From Acidimicrobiia bacterium (lineage in GTDB: Bacteria > Actinomycetota > Acidimicrobiia > Spongiisociales > Spongiisociaceae), in NCBI GenBank assembly GCA_009841075.1, contig VXMP01000068.1, positions 1 through 64,000 on the forward strand: a stretch of DNA of 64,000 nucleotides, written 5' to 3'. The notes below the pieces were generated by a model. It worked only from the letters and a program-made list of their open reading frames with translations, had not been told where the DNA came from and made no database searches. Position numbers and translations under genes: made by a program. This document shows positions 45,511 through 54,092 of the stretch, piece after piece (position 1 is the first letter of the stretch; each line of letters begins with the position of its first letter).

Positions 45511-45859
45511 ACTATAAACTGGGAAAATACCCTCTCAAAAGCAAAAATCTACGCACGCCGCCCAGCTTCGCTGGGTTCCCCTCCCCCGCCTCGCACCACC
45601 TGATTTGGAGCGTGGTCGGCCATGCCCGGACAGAAGCCGGGAGACTGCAGCCAGAAGACTTGCTGTCGGCTGTTCGCTCCATTGGTCTATGTTCCCTCCA
45701 GACTACATTCCCTTGGGGCCGGGGATCCGATCGGGGTTTTCCTACCTCTAACCCGGCCTTCGGTGCTTGGCAACACCCTACCTATCATGACTTTGGTACA
45801 TTTTCAACCCCCTTGTTTGAGAGCGCTGAAAAACGGTGCCGAAGTGCCTCAAATCGCCT
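45511..45859 (+). repeat. Structured intergenic repeat, copy C
   Basis: This plus-strand copy lies in the 607 bp gap between asd and the PHP gene. It is the most divergent of the four. It has two insertions (about 20 bp extending a CAGCC...GGCTG arm, and about 16 bp after TGTTCCCT). The ATACG:CGTAT helix is ATTGG:CCTAT here (compensatory G–C swap, but a new T–T mismatch), and the first hairpin is CCCAGC-TTC-GCTGGG. Similarity to copy B runs on to about 45925. The rest of the gap holds only the palindrome at 45998. Confidence 0.75.
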
Positions 45860-45997
45860 CCACGGACAGCGTCGATATTTCGGTTGGTGGGCTCCGAAAG
45901 CCCTGTTCAAGCAGGTTATTGATGGCCAACCGGGACCAATTGCGAATGAAGCCCAGGTTTCGCACCTGCTTAGGTTCGGGACGCTTTCAGCGGTGTG

Positions 45998-46014
45998 GTG
46001 AACCTTGGGTTCAG
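45998..46014. repeat. Palindromic motif beside repeat copy C
   Basis: GTGAACCTTGGGTTCAG contains the inverted repeat TGAACC-TTG-GGTTCA, perfect over six bases each side. It sits just before the TAGCCT hexamer and start of the PHP gene, so it could be an operator or a terminator-like fold. A partial copy, TAGGTTCGGG, is at about 45971. Confidence 0.5.
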
Positions 46015-46035
46015 GTGGGGTAGCCTTTGGTTGGA

Positions 46036-46878
46036 ATGGCTGTCGATCTTCATGCTCACTCCGCCGCCTCCGACGGCAGCGACACCCCCGCCGAGCTGGT
46101 GGGGTTGGCCGCCCAAGCCGGACTCAGCGCTATTGCTCTCACCGACCACGACACCCTGGAAGGCATCCCCGAAGCCCGCAAGGAGGCCGGACGGGTCGGG
46201 ATCGAGCTGATTTCGGGAGTGGAGCTGGCTTGTCGATGGGATCGGGGCGGGCTCCACATCGTGAGTCTGTTTATTGAGCCTGAGGCCGGCCCTCTTCAAG
46301 ATCGTTTGGCGGAGTTTCGGGCCGGACGGGAGGTTCGAAATCGGAAAATATGTCGTCTCCTCAAGGAAATCGGCATTGAAATCGACTACCCGGAGGTGCT
46401 GGATCAAGCGCAGGGCGACAGCGTAGGGCGTCCTCACTTCGGTGCCCTTTTGGTGGCCAAAGGGTACGTCCCGGATATTTCGGCCGCCTTTCGGGACTAT
46501 CTGGGACCCGACGGGGTCGCCTATGCCGTCCGTCCGCTGCTTCCTCTTGAAGAGGTGGTCGGTTTGGTACGCAATTCGGGCGGGGTCCCGGTGTTGGCCC
46601 ATCCGCATACCCTGGGGCTGAATACGGCGGATGAATATGCGGACTTTTTCGGTAAGGCGGCCTCATACGGGCTGGTCGGAGTCGAGTGTTATTACAGCGG
46701 GTATTCGACCGAGACCCGCCGACAACTGGAGGAAAGTATCCGATCGTTCGGGCTGCTCCCTTCTGGTGGGTCGGATTATCACGGTTCCTACAAACCCGAC
46801 CTGCAGGTGGGGGTTGGAAAGGGAGACCTGATGGTTCCGGACCGAATCCTGGAGGACCTGCGGGCCAGGCGGAGTTAG
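46036..46878 (+). CDS. PHP-domain phosphoesterase (RNase AM / TrpH-like)
   Basis: ATG 46036 gives 280 residues. TTG 46027 is an alternative. Metal-binding PHP motifs are DLHAHSAASDGSDTPAELV, LTDHDTLEGIPEA, SGVEL, GRPHFGALL, VLAHPHTLG and SGGSDYHG. The family includes nucleoside 3',5'-bisphosphate phosphatase and 5'-3' exoribonuclease activity on short RNAs. The exact substrate cannot be read from sequence. TAGCCT (46021–46026) lies 9 nt before the ATG. murJ follows after 12 bp. Confidence 0.85.
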   Translation: MAVDLHAHSAASDGSDTPAELVGLAAQAGLSAIALTDHDTLEGIPEARKEAGRVGIELISGVELACRWDRGGLHIVSLFIEPEAGPLQDRLAEFRAGREVRNRKICRLLKEIGIEIDYPEVLDQAQGDSVGRPHFGALLVAKGYVPDISAAFRDYLGPDGVAYAVRPLLPLEEVVGLVRNSGGVPVLAHPHTLGLNTADEYADFFGKAASYGLVGVECYYSGYSTETRRQLEESIRSFGLLPSGGSDYHGSYKPDLQVGVGKGDLMVPDRILEDLRARRS

Positions 46879-46890
46879 GTCGAGAGCCAC

Positions 46891-48450
46891 TTGTCCGAAC
46901 CCACCCGAGGTATCGCCCGAGCCGCTTCGGTGGTGGCTATCGGGATATTGCTTTCTCGAATCTTAGGATTCGCCCGGAACGTGGTGTTGGCCAACCGGCT
47001 GGGAAACAGCCCCGCCGCCGACGCCTACGAAGCGGCCTTTATCGTCCCCGACTTCCTTAACTACCTATTGGCCGGAGGGTTCCTGGCCATCACCTTCATC
47101 CCGATCATCAGCCGACATTTGGCCGCCGACGATCCCTCCCGCGCCCGAGCTTCCTTTCGGGCGGTGTTCGGGCCGGTAGCCACGCTGATCGTCGGGCTTA
47201 CCGCCGTGGCGGTGATAGCCGCCGACCCCTTGGTGGGACTGCTGTTCGGATCCGGAGATCGCCTCGACCAGGCCCAGCTCGCCGAGGTGGTTCGTCTGAC
47301 CAGGCTGGTGTTACCCGCCCAGATCTTTTTCGTGATCGGAGGCCTCTTCACCGCCGTTCAGTATGCCCACGGCAAGTTCCTGGTTCCGACCCTGGCCCCG
47401 ATCATCTACAACCTGGGGATTATCGCCGGTGGCCTGGTGGGGACCTGGGCGGGCGAACCCTCTCCGACCGGGTTCATCGTCGGTGCAGTGGTAGGGGCAT
47501 CGGTCGGCAACTTCGCCCTGCAAGGGTGGGGGGCCGCCCGGTTGGGCTATCGGCCCCAGTTCGGTCGGCCCGATTTTCGGCATCCTTTCTTCAAGGAATA
47601 CTTCTGGCTGGCCTTCCCGCTCATGGTGGGCCAATCGATCGTGGTCTTGGATGAATCCTTGGGCAAGGTGGTGGCGGCGGCCGCATCGGACGGGTCGATT
47701 TTCGGACTGAACCTGGCCCGACGGGTCAATATGGTGCCGGTGGGGGTGATAGGCCAGGCGGCGGGGGTGGCTGCCTTCCCCTATCTGGCCCTTCTGGTTG
47801 CCAAAGGACGTCACGCCGAGATGCGGGAGGCCATGGGACGTACCATCCGAACGGTGGTGTTCGCCTCCGGTGCGGCGGTAGCAGCGGTATTGGCGGTCAG
47901 CCAACCGGCCGTTCGGGTGGCCTTCCAGCACGGCGCTTTTGACGAGGACGGCACCGTGTTGGTGGCGGCGGCCTTGATCGGATATTCGCTCGGCATCCCC
48001 GCCTGGGGAATCCATCAGCTGTTCGCCAGGAGCTTCTACGCCCATCGCCAGATGTGGGTGCCGGTGGTCGCCGGTACGATCTGGGTTCTTCCCGCCATCC
48101 CGGTTTACCTGCTCGGATACAGGATCGGGGACGTCCCTGGCATCGCCGTGGCCAGTTCCATAGTCATCACCGGCCATGCCGTGACCATGTGGCTGCTATG
48201 GCTACGACAACACGGAAGCGATGGGCTGCAAGGGATGCCGGCCACGGTCGGTCGGGCCGGATTGGGATCTCTCGTGGCCGGAGGAGCGGGATGGCTGGTC
48301 AGCCGGGGGCTAACCGGAGGGGCTATCCCTGACCTGGAGACCGGAATCCTCGCCGCCGTGGTCGGAGGGGTGGTAGTGGTGGCGCTGTATTGGGTGACTA
48401 CTTTTTTGGCCGGCGCGCCCGAGGCGAGGGCGGTCTTTCGACGCCGTTGA
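46891..48450 (+). CDS. murJ: Lipid II flippase MurJ
   Basis: Moves lipid II across the cytoplasmic membrane for peptidoglycan synthesis. It starts at TTG 46891, 12 bp after the PHP gene, and has 519 residues with about 14 hydrophobic segments. Conserved sites include ILLSRILGFARNVVLANRLG, FIVPDFLNYLLAGGFLAITF, and the MVGQSIVVLDESLGKVVAAA and GIPAWGIHQLFARSFYAHRQ segments. The 3' end overlaps the convergent small gene by 53 bp. Confidence 0.92.
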   Translation: MSEPTRGIARAASVVAIGILLSRILGFARNVVLANRLGNSPAADAYEAAFIVPDFLNYLLAGGFLAITFIPIISRHLAADDPSRARASFRAVFGPVATLIVGLTAVAVIAADPLVGLLFGSGDRLDQAQLAEVVRLTRLVLPAQIFFVIGGLFTAVQYAHGKFLVPTLAPIIYNLGIIAGGLVGTWAGEPSPTGFIVGAVVGASVGNFALQGWGAARLGYRPQFGRPDFRHPFFKEYFWLAFPLMVGQSIVVLDESLGKVVAAAASDGSIFGLNLARRVNMVPVGVIGQAAGVAAFPYLALLVAKGRHAEMREAMGRTIRTVVFASGAAVAAVLAVSQPAVRVAFQHGAFDEDGTVLVAAALIGYSLGIPAWGIHQLFARSFYAHRQMWVPVVAGTIWVLPAIPVYLLGYRIGDVPGIAVASSIVITGHAVTMWLLWLRQHGSDGLQGMPATVGRAGLGSLVAGGAGWLVSRGLTGGAIPDLETGILAAVVGGVVVVALYWVTTFLAGAPEARAVFRRR

Positions 48451-48676
48451 TCTTGGCCCCGTTGGAGAACCGAGGTGAGACATATCGTTGGTTGAGGCCG
48501 GCCAAGGTCCAGTTGGTGAAGCCTCTGGTTTTAGGCCCTGAACCGTTGCGGCGTTCCTCTGCCAACCGGTGCTCGAGCACGGCGGTGATGACCGCCACCT
48601 CGTATGGCCCGGCAGCTCCCTGGATACGGAATCTCATCCCACCCTGATGGTGGGTTTTTGGAGGGTTTTTGTTCAT
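48398..48676 (-). CDS. Small protein resembling an acyl-CoA carboxylase epsilon subunit
   Basis: A 92-residue product coupled to mce by an ATGA overlap. From Met14 it reads MRFRIQGAAGPYEVAVITAV, then LEHRLAEERR, a linker with a Trp (NWTLAGLN) and a basic end. The layout (short beta strand, E-E/Y-E-V-A helix, linker, Trp) resembles the small epsilon subunits of actinobacterial acyl-CoA carboxylases. The link to methylmalonyl-CoA epimerase supports propionyl/methylmalonyl-CoA metabolism. The similarity is weak and the call tentative. Confidence 0.5.
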   Translation of the reverse strand: MNKNPPKTHHQGGMRFRIQGAAGPYEVAVITAVLEHRLAEERRNGSGPKTRGFTNWTLAGLNQRYVSPRFSNGAKINGVERPPSPRARRPKK

Positions 48677-49080
48677 CTAGGTAGTTGGACTAATTCGACC
48701 AGGGTTTGGTTTCCTCCTTGCGGGTGGACAAACGCGATTCGGGTACCTCGTCCCCCTTTTCTGGGGGTTTTATCGACCAGCCGGGCACCTTCGGCCTTCA
48801 GATGAGCCAGCGCCACCTCGATGTCGGCGACCGTGTAGGCGATGTGATGCAGTCCTTCTCCCCGTTTGGCCAGGAAGCGTCCCACCGGACTATCGGCATC
48901 GAGGGGCTGGATCAGCTGCAGGAATGATCCGCCTATCGCCAGCATCGCCTCCTCCACCCCTTGGTCTTCGACCACCTCCCGGTAGAGGGGTTCGATCAGA
49001 TAGCGACGCCGATACTCGGAAAGGGCTTGATCAAGGTCGTGAACGGCGATGGCCACATGGTCGAGATTGAGGAGCATCAT
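48673..49080 (-). CDS. mce: Methylmalonyl-CoA epimerase
   Basis: Interconverts (R)- and (S)-methylmalonyl-CoA. It is a 135-residue VOC-fold protein. Metal ligands are visible as LDHVAIAV (His), HHIAYTVADIEVAL (His) and TLVELVQL (Glu), with FLAKRGEGLHHIAY characteristic of the family. The ATG at 49080 is followed by a second ATG. A TAACCT hexamer is 8 nt upstream. Coupled to the downstream small gene. Confidence 0.93.
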   Translation of the reverse strand: MMLLNLDHVAIAVHDLDQALSEYRRRYLIEPLYREVVEDQGVEEAMLAIGGSFLQLIQPLDADSPVGRFLAKRGEGLHHIAYTVADIEVALAHLKAEGARLVDKTPRKGGRGTRIAFVHPQGGNQTLVELVQLPR

Positions 49081-49088
49081 CTCGTGGG

Positions 49089-49094
49089 AGGTTA
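49089..49094 (-). promoter_or_regulatory. -10-like TAACCT before mce
   Basis: TAACCT on the minus strand ends 8 nt before the mce ATG at 49080, and no clear Shine–Dalgarno sequence lies between. Leaderless-type promoter inferred. Confidence 0.45.
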
Positions 49095-49222
49095 CCCTTG
49101 CGGATCCCGGGCCGGGCCGCCGCTTCTCCAGGAATCATGGGATAACAATTAGAGTCAGGTGCCCGACTACCTTTTCCAGGAGACAAACCGACCCGGGTTC
49201 GATCAATCGAAAGGAAACCAGC

Positions 49223-50368
49223 TTGCGGGTAGGAATATTGACCGGAGGAGGCGATGTCCCGGGCTTGAACCCGGCCATCAAGGCCTTCACCAACCTGATG
49301 AACGAGGCGGGCGCGACTGTTCTCGGCCTAAGGAGAGGATGGGGGGCTCTTCTCGATATTGACCCCGATGATCCCGACTCGATAGCCGGCCACACCATGT
49401 CTCTCGACCCCGCCGCCGTACGTACTATAGACCGAGCAGGCGGGACCACTCTGCATTCCAGCCGCACCAATCCCGGCCGGGTAGATAGCCGGCGACTGCC
49501 CGACTTCCTGTCCCCTTTAGACGGCGAGCCTCCCTTTGACCTCACCGACCACGCCCTGAAGGTGGTAGAGCGGCTCGGCCTGGATGCCTTGGCGGCCATC
49601 GGGGGTGACGACACACTTTCGTATGCACTGCGTATGCATAAGGAAGGGGTTCCGGTGGTGGCGATCCCGAAGACCATGGACAACGACGTACCTGGAACCG
49701 ATTACTGCATCGGCTTTTCCACGGCGGTTACCCGTTCGGTCCGATTCATCAACCAGCTCCGCAGCGCGGTGGGAAGCCATGAGAGGGTGGCGGTGGTGGA
49801 GTTGTTCGGGCGCTATTCGGGGGAGACCAGCCTGATGTCCGGCTATCTGGCCTCGGCCGACCGGACCCTGATCGCCGAGGTTCCTTTTGATATTGAACGG
49901 CTGGCCGAGATGGTTAAGGCCGACCGTGACCACAACCCGAGCCGTTACGCGGTGGTGGTGTTGTCCGAAGGTGCCACCATGCTGGGGGGCGACCGGGTGG
50001 AGAGCGGCGAAGCCGACGCCTACGGCCATCGTAAGTTGGGCGGGATCGGAGAGATGACCGGGCAGATGCTCAAGCAGATAACCGGCATCGGGATTATGAA
50101 CCAACGGATCGGATATCTGATGCGAAGCGGTCCGCCGGATGTTCTGGACCTGATGGTGGGCACCAACTTCGGCACCATGTCGGCAGAGATGCTGCTGGGC
50201 GGCTCAAGTGGGCAGATGGTGGCGATCCGAGCGGGCGTCTACACCTCCACCGGCCTTGAGGTTTTAGCCCGGGGTGCCCGCCAGGTTGATGTGGAAGCCT
50301 TTTACGACCAGGACGCCTACCGTCCCAGGATCCGCGCCCTGGCCGGCAAGCCTATGTTCCTCCACTGA
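49223..50368 (+). CDS. pfkA: 6-phosphofructokinase, pyrophosphate-dependent type by motif
   Basis: Phosphorylates fructose-6-phosphate in glycolysis. TTG 49223 is chosen, with AAGGAAACC upstream. It gives 381 residues starting LRVGILTGGGDVPGLNPAIK. The donor-site residues are GGDDT (about residue 127) and PKTMDND (about 149). Asp and Lys at these places mark PPi use, whereas ATP enzymes have GGDGS and PGTIDND. Fructose-phosphate binding shows in GRYSGETSLMSGYL. The PPi assignment rests on known group rules, not an assay. Confidence 0.9.
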   Translation: MRVGILTGGGDVPGLNPAIKAFTNLMNEAGATVLGLRRGWGALLDIDPDDPDSIAGHTMSLDPAAVRTIDRAGGTTLHSSRTNPGRVDSRRLPDFLSPLDGEPPFDLTDHALKVVERLGLDALAAIGGDDTLSYALRMHKEGVPVVAIPKTMDNDVPGTDYCIGFSTAVTRSVRFINQLRSAVGSHERVAVVELFGRYSGETSLMSGYLASADRTLIAEVPFDIERLAEMVKADRDHNPSRYAVVVLSEGATMLGGDRVESGEADAYGHRKLGGIGEMTGQMLKQITGIGIMNQRIGYLMRSGPPDVLDLMVGTNFGTMSAEMLLGGSSGQMVAIRAGVYTSTGLEVLARGARQVDVEAFYDQDAYRPRIRALAGKPMFLH

Positions 50369-50382
50369 GGATTCTTGTCAGG

Positions 50383-50456
<74 letters not shown>

Positions 50457-50517
50457 TGTGCTATCCCCAAGCATACCCCCGGCAGACTTAAAGGTTGAGA
50501 GCACCCTTTTTTGCCAC

Positions 50518-50533
50518 CCCCCAGCCCTGGGGG
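50518..50533. terminator. GC-rich hairpin between tRNA-Pro and the CNNM gene
   Basis: CCCCCA-GCCC-TGGGGG forms a 6 bp stem (7 with a tight loop), 12 bp beyond the stop of the minus-strand CNNM gene. No T-run follows on that strand, so it is only a candidate terminator for that gene. Confidence 0.35.
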
Positions 50534-50544
50534 TTACCGGTGCA

Positions 50545-51819
50545 TTATGACGTCAAGGCGGGAAGGTCGGTCTGTTCCACACTGAGGGTGGCGATACGGT
50601 GTCGGTCCATCTGTTCCACCGTCAACCGTATTCCGACATGATCAACCTGGTCACCCGCCGTCGGGATTTGGCCGAACAGGCTTAGGAAGAGCCCGGCCAC
50701 GGTCGAATAAGGCCCGTCTTCAATGCTTACCCCGATGATCTCCTCAAGTTCGTCGATCGGAGTGCGACCGTCCGCCTTCCACACCCGGCTTCCGACCGCC
50801 TCGACAGCGGGTATCGGAGAGTCGGTTTCGTCTTGGAGCTCGCCTACCAGCTCGCCGACCAGATCCTTGACCGTTACCAGGCCGTCCACGCCTCCGTGCT
50901 CGTCGGTGACAATGGCCAGACCGATGCGATGGGTTCGTAGATGTTCCAACACCTGGATCACCGAAGCGCTTTCCGGGGCGTAGTAGGGGGTCTTGACCAG
51001 ACGGGCTACCTCATGGTCGGACATTTCCGCGGTGGCGCTGAACACGTCCTTCGCATAGAGCACCCCAACGATCGAGTCCAGGTCACCCTCGTTCTTAACC
51101 ACTGGAAAGCGAGAATGGGCCGAGGTCGCCACCGCCTCCCTCACGTCGGACGAAGAAACCGGCCAGGTCAGGGTCAAAATGTCCATTCTCGGGGTCATGA
51201 CATCACGAACCGGCTGATCGGCAGCCATAAAAAGGCGGTCGATGATCTCCCTAACCCCCGGCTTGATCTCGCCATCCCGTTCGCCGAGGACGGTCAGCGC
51301 CCGCACGTCCTCCTGGGTGATCCCTGGTTCCGCGCGGGCCGGCGAACGGAACAGGCCGATAATGCTTTGGCCCAGCCTCACGAAAACCCGGGCGATCGGT
51401 CTCAGGGCGATAGAGATGCCCCACACCGGAACCGCCACCGTCATCGCATACCATTCCGGGTAGCGAGCGGCCAGGGTTTTGGGGGTTACCTCCCCGATTA
51501 TCAGAACCATGATCGTTACCAACACCGTGGACAAGATGGTTCCCCAGGTCTCACCCACCAAGTCGAATACCAGAGCCGCCGCGACGGTTGTGGCCAGGAT
51601 GTTGACGAAGTTGTTGGCCAGCAGAATGGTGCCGATGGTGCCCTCCAGGTCGCCGGTGAGCAGCCCCAGTCGACGCCCTCTTCTACCGGTAGCGGCCAGC
51701 TGCTCAACGCGCTCTCTGGCTATGGCGGTGAGGGCGGTTTCGCTGCCCGAAAGGAATCCCGACAACATCAGACAGATGGCGAAGATGATCAGCAGCGTCA
51801 GGTTATGCGGAGTGATCAT
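50545..51819 (-). CDS. CNNM/CorC-family membrane protein with CBS pair
   Basis: A 424-residue protein of the HlyC/CorC/CNNM family linked to Mg2+/Co2+ or Na+ transport. The DUF21 domain (about 1–180) has several membrane segments and FLSGSETALTAIARERVEQL near its start. Two CBS motifs follow (VMTPRMDILTLTWPVSSSDV and MRTHRIG-like HRIGLAIVTDEHGGVDGLVT). The C-terminal transporter-associated domain includes DGRTPIDELEEIIGVSI. A single gene, transcribed towards the tRNA. Confidence 0.92.
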   Translation of the reverse strand: MITPHNLTLLIIFAICLMLSGFLSGSETALTAIARERVEQLAATGRRGRRLGLLTGDLEGTIGTILLANNFVNILATTVAAALVFDLVGETWGTILSTVLVTIMVLIIGEVTPKTLAARYPEWYAMTVAVPVWGISIALRPIARVFVRLGQSIIGLFRSPARAEPGITQEDVRALTVLGERDGEIKPGVREIIDRLFMAADQPVRDVMTPRMDILTLTWPVSSSDVREAVATSAHSRFPVVKNEGDLDSIVGVLYAKDVFSATAEMSDHEVARLVKTPYYAPESASVIQVLEHLRTHRIGLAIVTDEHGGVDGLVTVKDLVGELVGELQDETDSPIPAVEAVGSRVWKADGRTPIDELEEIIGVSIEDGPYSTVAGLFLSLFGQIPTAGDQVDHVGIRLTVEQMDRHRIATLSVEQTDLPALTS

Positions 51820-51844
51820 TAGGACACCAGGGGCGTCGATCCTT

Positions 51845-52210
51845 TCAGCCGACCGCTCCGATGGGCATAATGTCGGCCAGTGCCTTCCTCAGTTCCTGCG
51901 GGTTGAAGGGCTTGACCAGCCACGAATCCGCTCCGGCCCGTTTGGCGAGGAAGGAGTCGGCAGAGCGATCCAACAGCAGTAGGATCGGTCCGGTTTGAGA
52001 GCCCAAAGCTTTCAAGGTTCGGGTTATGGCCATGCCCCCCATCGAACCGACCTGCATGTCCACTATCGAAAGGTCCATACCCTTAGCCGTGGTTTCGACC
52101 TGATAAGGGTCGGCCACCGGCACAATCTGGGCAGAGCCACTCAGGGCGGCCCCTACCTGGTTACGTACCCAGGAGGCGTCGGACACCAACATAACTTTCA
52201 CGCCCACCAC
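51845..52210 (-). CDS. Stand-alone response-regulator receiver domain
   Basis: A 121-residue REC domain starting at GTG 52210 (VVGVKVMLVSDASWVRNQVG). The phospho-acceptor Asp is in LSIVDMQVGSMGGM and the conserved Lys in SWLVKPFNPQEL. The usual acidic pair at the N-terminus is reduced to one Asp, and the Thr/Ser switch position reads LLLLD. No output domain is present. No histidine kinase is in the window, so the partner is unknown. TAACCT lies 7 nt before the GTG. Confidence 0.82.
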   Translation of the reverse strand: MVGVKVMLVSDASWVRNQVGAALSGSAQIVPVADPYQVETTAKGMDLSIVDMQVGSMGGMAITRTLKALGSQTGPILLLLDRSADSFLAKRAGADSWLVKPFNPQELRKALADIMPIGAVG

Positions 52211-52217
52211 TGTAGCC

Positions 52218-52223
52218 AGGTTA
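52218..52223 (-). promoter_or_regulatory. -10-like TAACCT before the receiver gene
   Basis: TAACCT on the minus strand ends 7 nt before GTG 52210, with no ribosome site between. Same leaderless layout as at metG, crgA and pknB. Confidence 0.5.
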
Positions 52224-52310
52224 TGGGAGGGTGGGGAATACCAAACCTAAGGAGGGATCCGGTATTCGGCTTGCAACCGGAGCGGTGCATCTAAAATCGG
52301 TAGCCTGTTC

Positions 52311-53621
52311 ATGAAGGTTCGACTCTCCCACCTCCTCCTGCTCTTCTCTTTTCTGGCGGCCCTGGCCGGCCCGGTTATCGCACAGGATGACGGGGAACGC
52401 ATCGAGATCATCAAGGTCGGGGGCAACCTGGACCGCTCGGTTCTGAGCTTCGTTTCCTCACAGGTTGATGCGGCCGCCCAAAATGGTGCCACCGCCGTAA
52501 TAATCCAGCTCGACTCGGGTGCCACCCTCTCCGACCAGATCCACCATCTGGCCGCCCGGATCGCCGACCCCGCCCTTCCGCTGGTGGTTTGGGTGGGCCC
52601 GGCTCCGGCCCGGGCCTATGGAGGGGCCGCCCTTCTGCTCTCGGCTGCCCCGATCGGTGCCGCCGCCCCGGGAGTGTGGGTCGGCCACACCCAACCGGTG
52701 GTAGCGGGCGGGCCACCTTCCGGCTCCGACTTTCTCGGCTCTTCTTTGGAAGGACTGGCCTCCGAGTCATTCGAGGTTGCCGACCCCACCGCCGACGGGC
52801 TGATAGACATAGTGGCCCCTTCTATCAGCAATCTGCTGGTGGAGTTGGAGGGGGCTTCGGTCATGGTCCGGGGCGAATCCCTAACCTTAAGGACTCTCCA
52901 CCCCACCGAAGACGGAACCGCCGCCATTCGCACCGTCTTCTATGAGCCGCCCCTAGGTGTGGGTATCCTGCGCCTGGCCACCGGGGTGGAAGCGGCCTTC
53001 TTCTTCCTGGTGGTGGGGCTGGCAGTGGCAGCCTTCGAGTTCTATGCCCTGGGTCCGGGGATCGCTTCCGCAGTGGCGGCGCTGATGTTGCTGATCGGCG
53101 GTTACGGACTGACGGTTCTTCCCTTCCGGGGCTGGGCACTGGGCTTGACCTTCCTAGGCCTGGGTCTGCTGACGGCCGACTTCCAAAGGGGCCGAACCGC
53201 GCTGCTCTCGGCGCTGGGCGGGCTCGCCTTGCTGGTAGGGGGCCTATTTTTTACCGACGCCGCCCCCCAGATCCGGCCTTCCTGGTGGATCGTGGCCATC
53301 ATTGTCGTTTCGGTGGTGGCGTTCTATGCGGTGGGTATGCGGACGGTGGCCCGGGCTCGGTTCTCTACCCCCACCCTGGGCCGTACCCACCTGATCGGAC
53401 GGCTTGGTCGGGCGATCACCCGATTTGATCCGGGAGGAATAGTCGAGGTGGAAGGGGCTCGATGGCACGCCACCGCCCATCGCGAAGCGGGTCTCGGGCC
53501 GGGCGATCCAGTGGTGGTTCGAGCCGTGGAGGGGCCTATCCTTGAAGTTGATCCCCTTCCGCCACCGCCTCCCGAGGAGGAACCAGACTCGGATAGGCCG
53601 CCGGAACCAGAACCCACCTGA
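52311..53621 (+). CDS. NfeD/ClpP-class membrane protein lacking the protease serine
   Basis: A 436-residue protein with a signal peptide (LSHLLLLFSFLAALAGPVIA). A ClpP-like domain (about 28–210) follows with IKVGGNLDRSVLSFVSSQVD, AVIIQLDSGATLSDQIHHLA and VVWVGPAPARAYGGAALLLS. About five membrane helices and a C-terminal NfeD OB-fold (LIGRLGRAITRFDPGGIVEV, GARWHATA) complete it. In active members the loop reads like GARAASAG with the nucleophile Ser. Here it is PARAYGGA with no Ser. A scaffold rather than a protease is inferred. The tail is Pro/Glu-rich. Confidence 0.85.
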   Translation: MKVRLSHLLLLFSFLAALAGPVIAQDDGERIEIIKVGGNLDRSVLSFVSSQVDAAAQNGATAVIIQLDSGATLSDQIHHLAARIADPALPLVVWVGPAPARAYGGAALLLSAAPIGAAAPGVWVGHTQPVVAGGPPSGSDFLGSSLEGLASESFEVADPTADGLIDIVAPSISNLLVELEGASVMVRGESLTLRTLHPTEDGTAAIRTVFYEPPLGVGILRLATGVEAAFFFLVVGLAVAAFEFYALGPGIASAVAALMLLIGGYGLTVLPFRGWALGLTFLGLGLLTADFQRGRTALLSALGGLALLVGGLFFTDAAPQIRPSWWIVAIIVVSVVAFYAVGMRTVARARFSTPTLGRTHLIGRLGRAITRFDPGGIVEVEGARWHATAHREAGLGPGDPVVVRAVEGPILEVDPLPPPPPEEEPDSDRPPEPEPT

Positions 53622-53754
53622 TCCCGGGTAATCCATCCTGGATTGCCTACAACAAGACAGGGTTTGTGCCCGACCCGATCTTTTTGTCGTATTTCCGTGG
53701 CACCTCTCTGAAATCATCTCGGGCGTTCCTCGGCTGAACCGGCCCTACGTTGAA

Positions 53755-54084
53755 TTGGCTCGCTATGTGGCCGAGTTTCGGAATCATCATTGGGAACAAA
53801 TGATGAGCCATAGAAAGTCATCAAAAGTAATAGTGTCCTCGGCGTCCAATCCATACCCAAAGAAGGCAGACAAGATCTCAGATCGGGCTGAAAAAGATGC
53901 AGGAAGGAACTTTGGAAGGATCGCCCGCACCGGAATCCTGGATCAATTTGTTGACCGGGCCGGAAACAGGCTGCTTGTAGGCATTCCGGCTCGCTATTGG
54001 AGGGGGTTCCTGAAAATATTTACCGAAACGGCGACCGAAGAAAACATCAAGACCGCTCGGGCCCGTTTTAGCGAACAGGTATAA
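53755..54084 (+). CDS. Hypothetical small basic protein
   Basis: From TTG 53755 the product is 109 residues. ATG 53800 or 53803 (MSHRKSSKVIVSSASNPYPK) may be the real start, giving about 93. It is Lys/Arg-rich, ends FTETATEENIKTARARFSEQ, and has no membrane span. I recognise no family. The base composition of this stretch is more A/T-rich than neighbouring genes. It is convergent with crgA. It could be a real accessory gene or a chance frame. Confidence 0.4.
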   Translation: MARYVAEFRNHHWEQMMSHRKSSKVIVSSASNPYPKKADKISDRAEKDAGRNFGRIARTGILDQFVDRAGNRLLVGIPARYWRGFLKIFTETATEENIKTARARFSEQV

Positions 54085-54092
54085 GGTCGAGG

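Noticed and set aside
45970-46608. 212-codon minus-strand frame opposite the PHP gene
   Set aside because: The plus strand encodes intact PHP metal motifs. The minus frame is a high-GC shadow without recognisable features.
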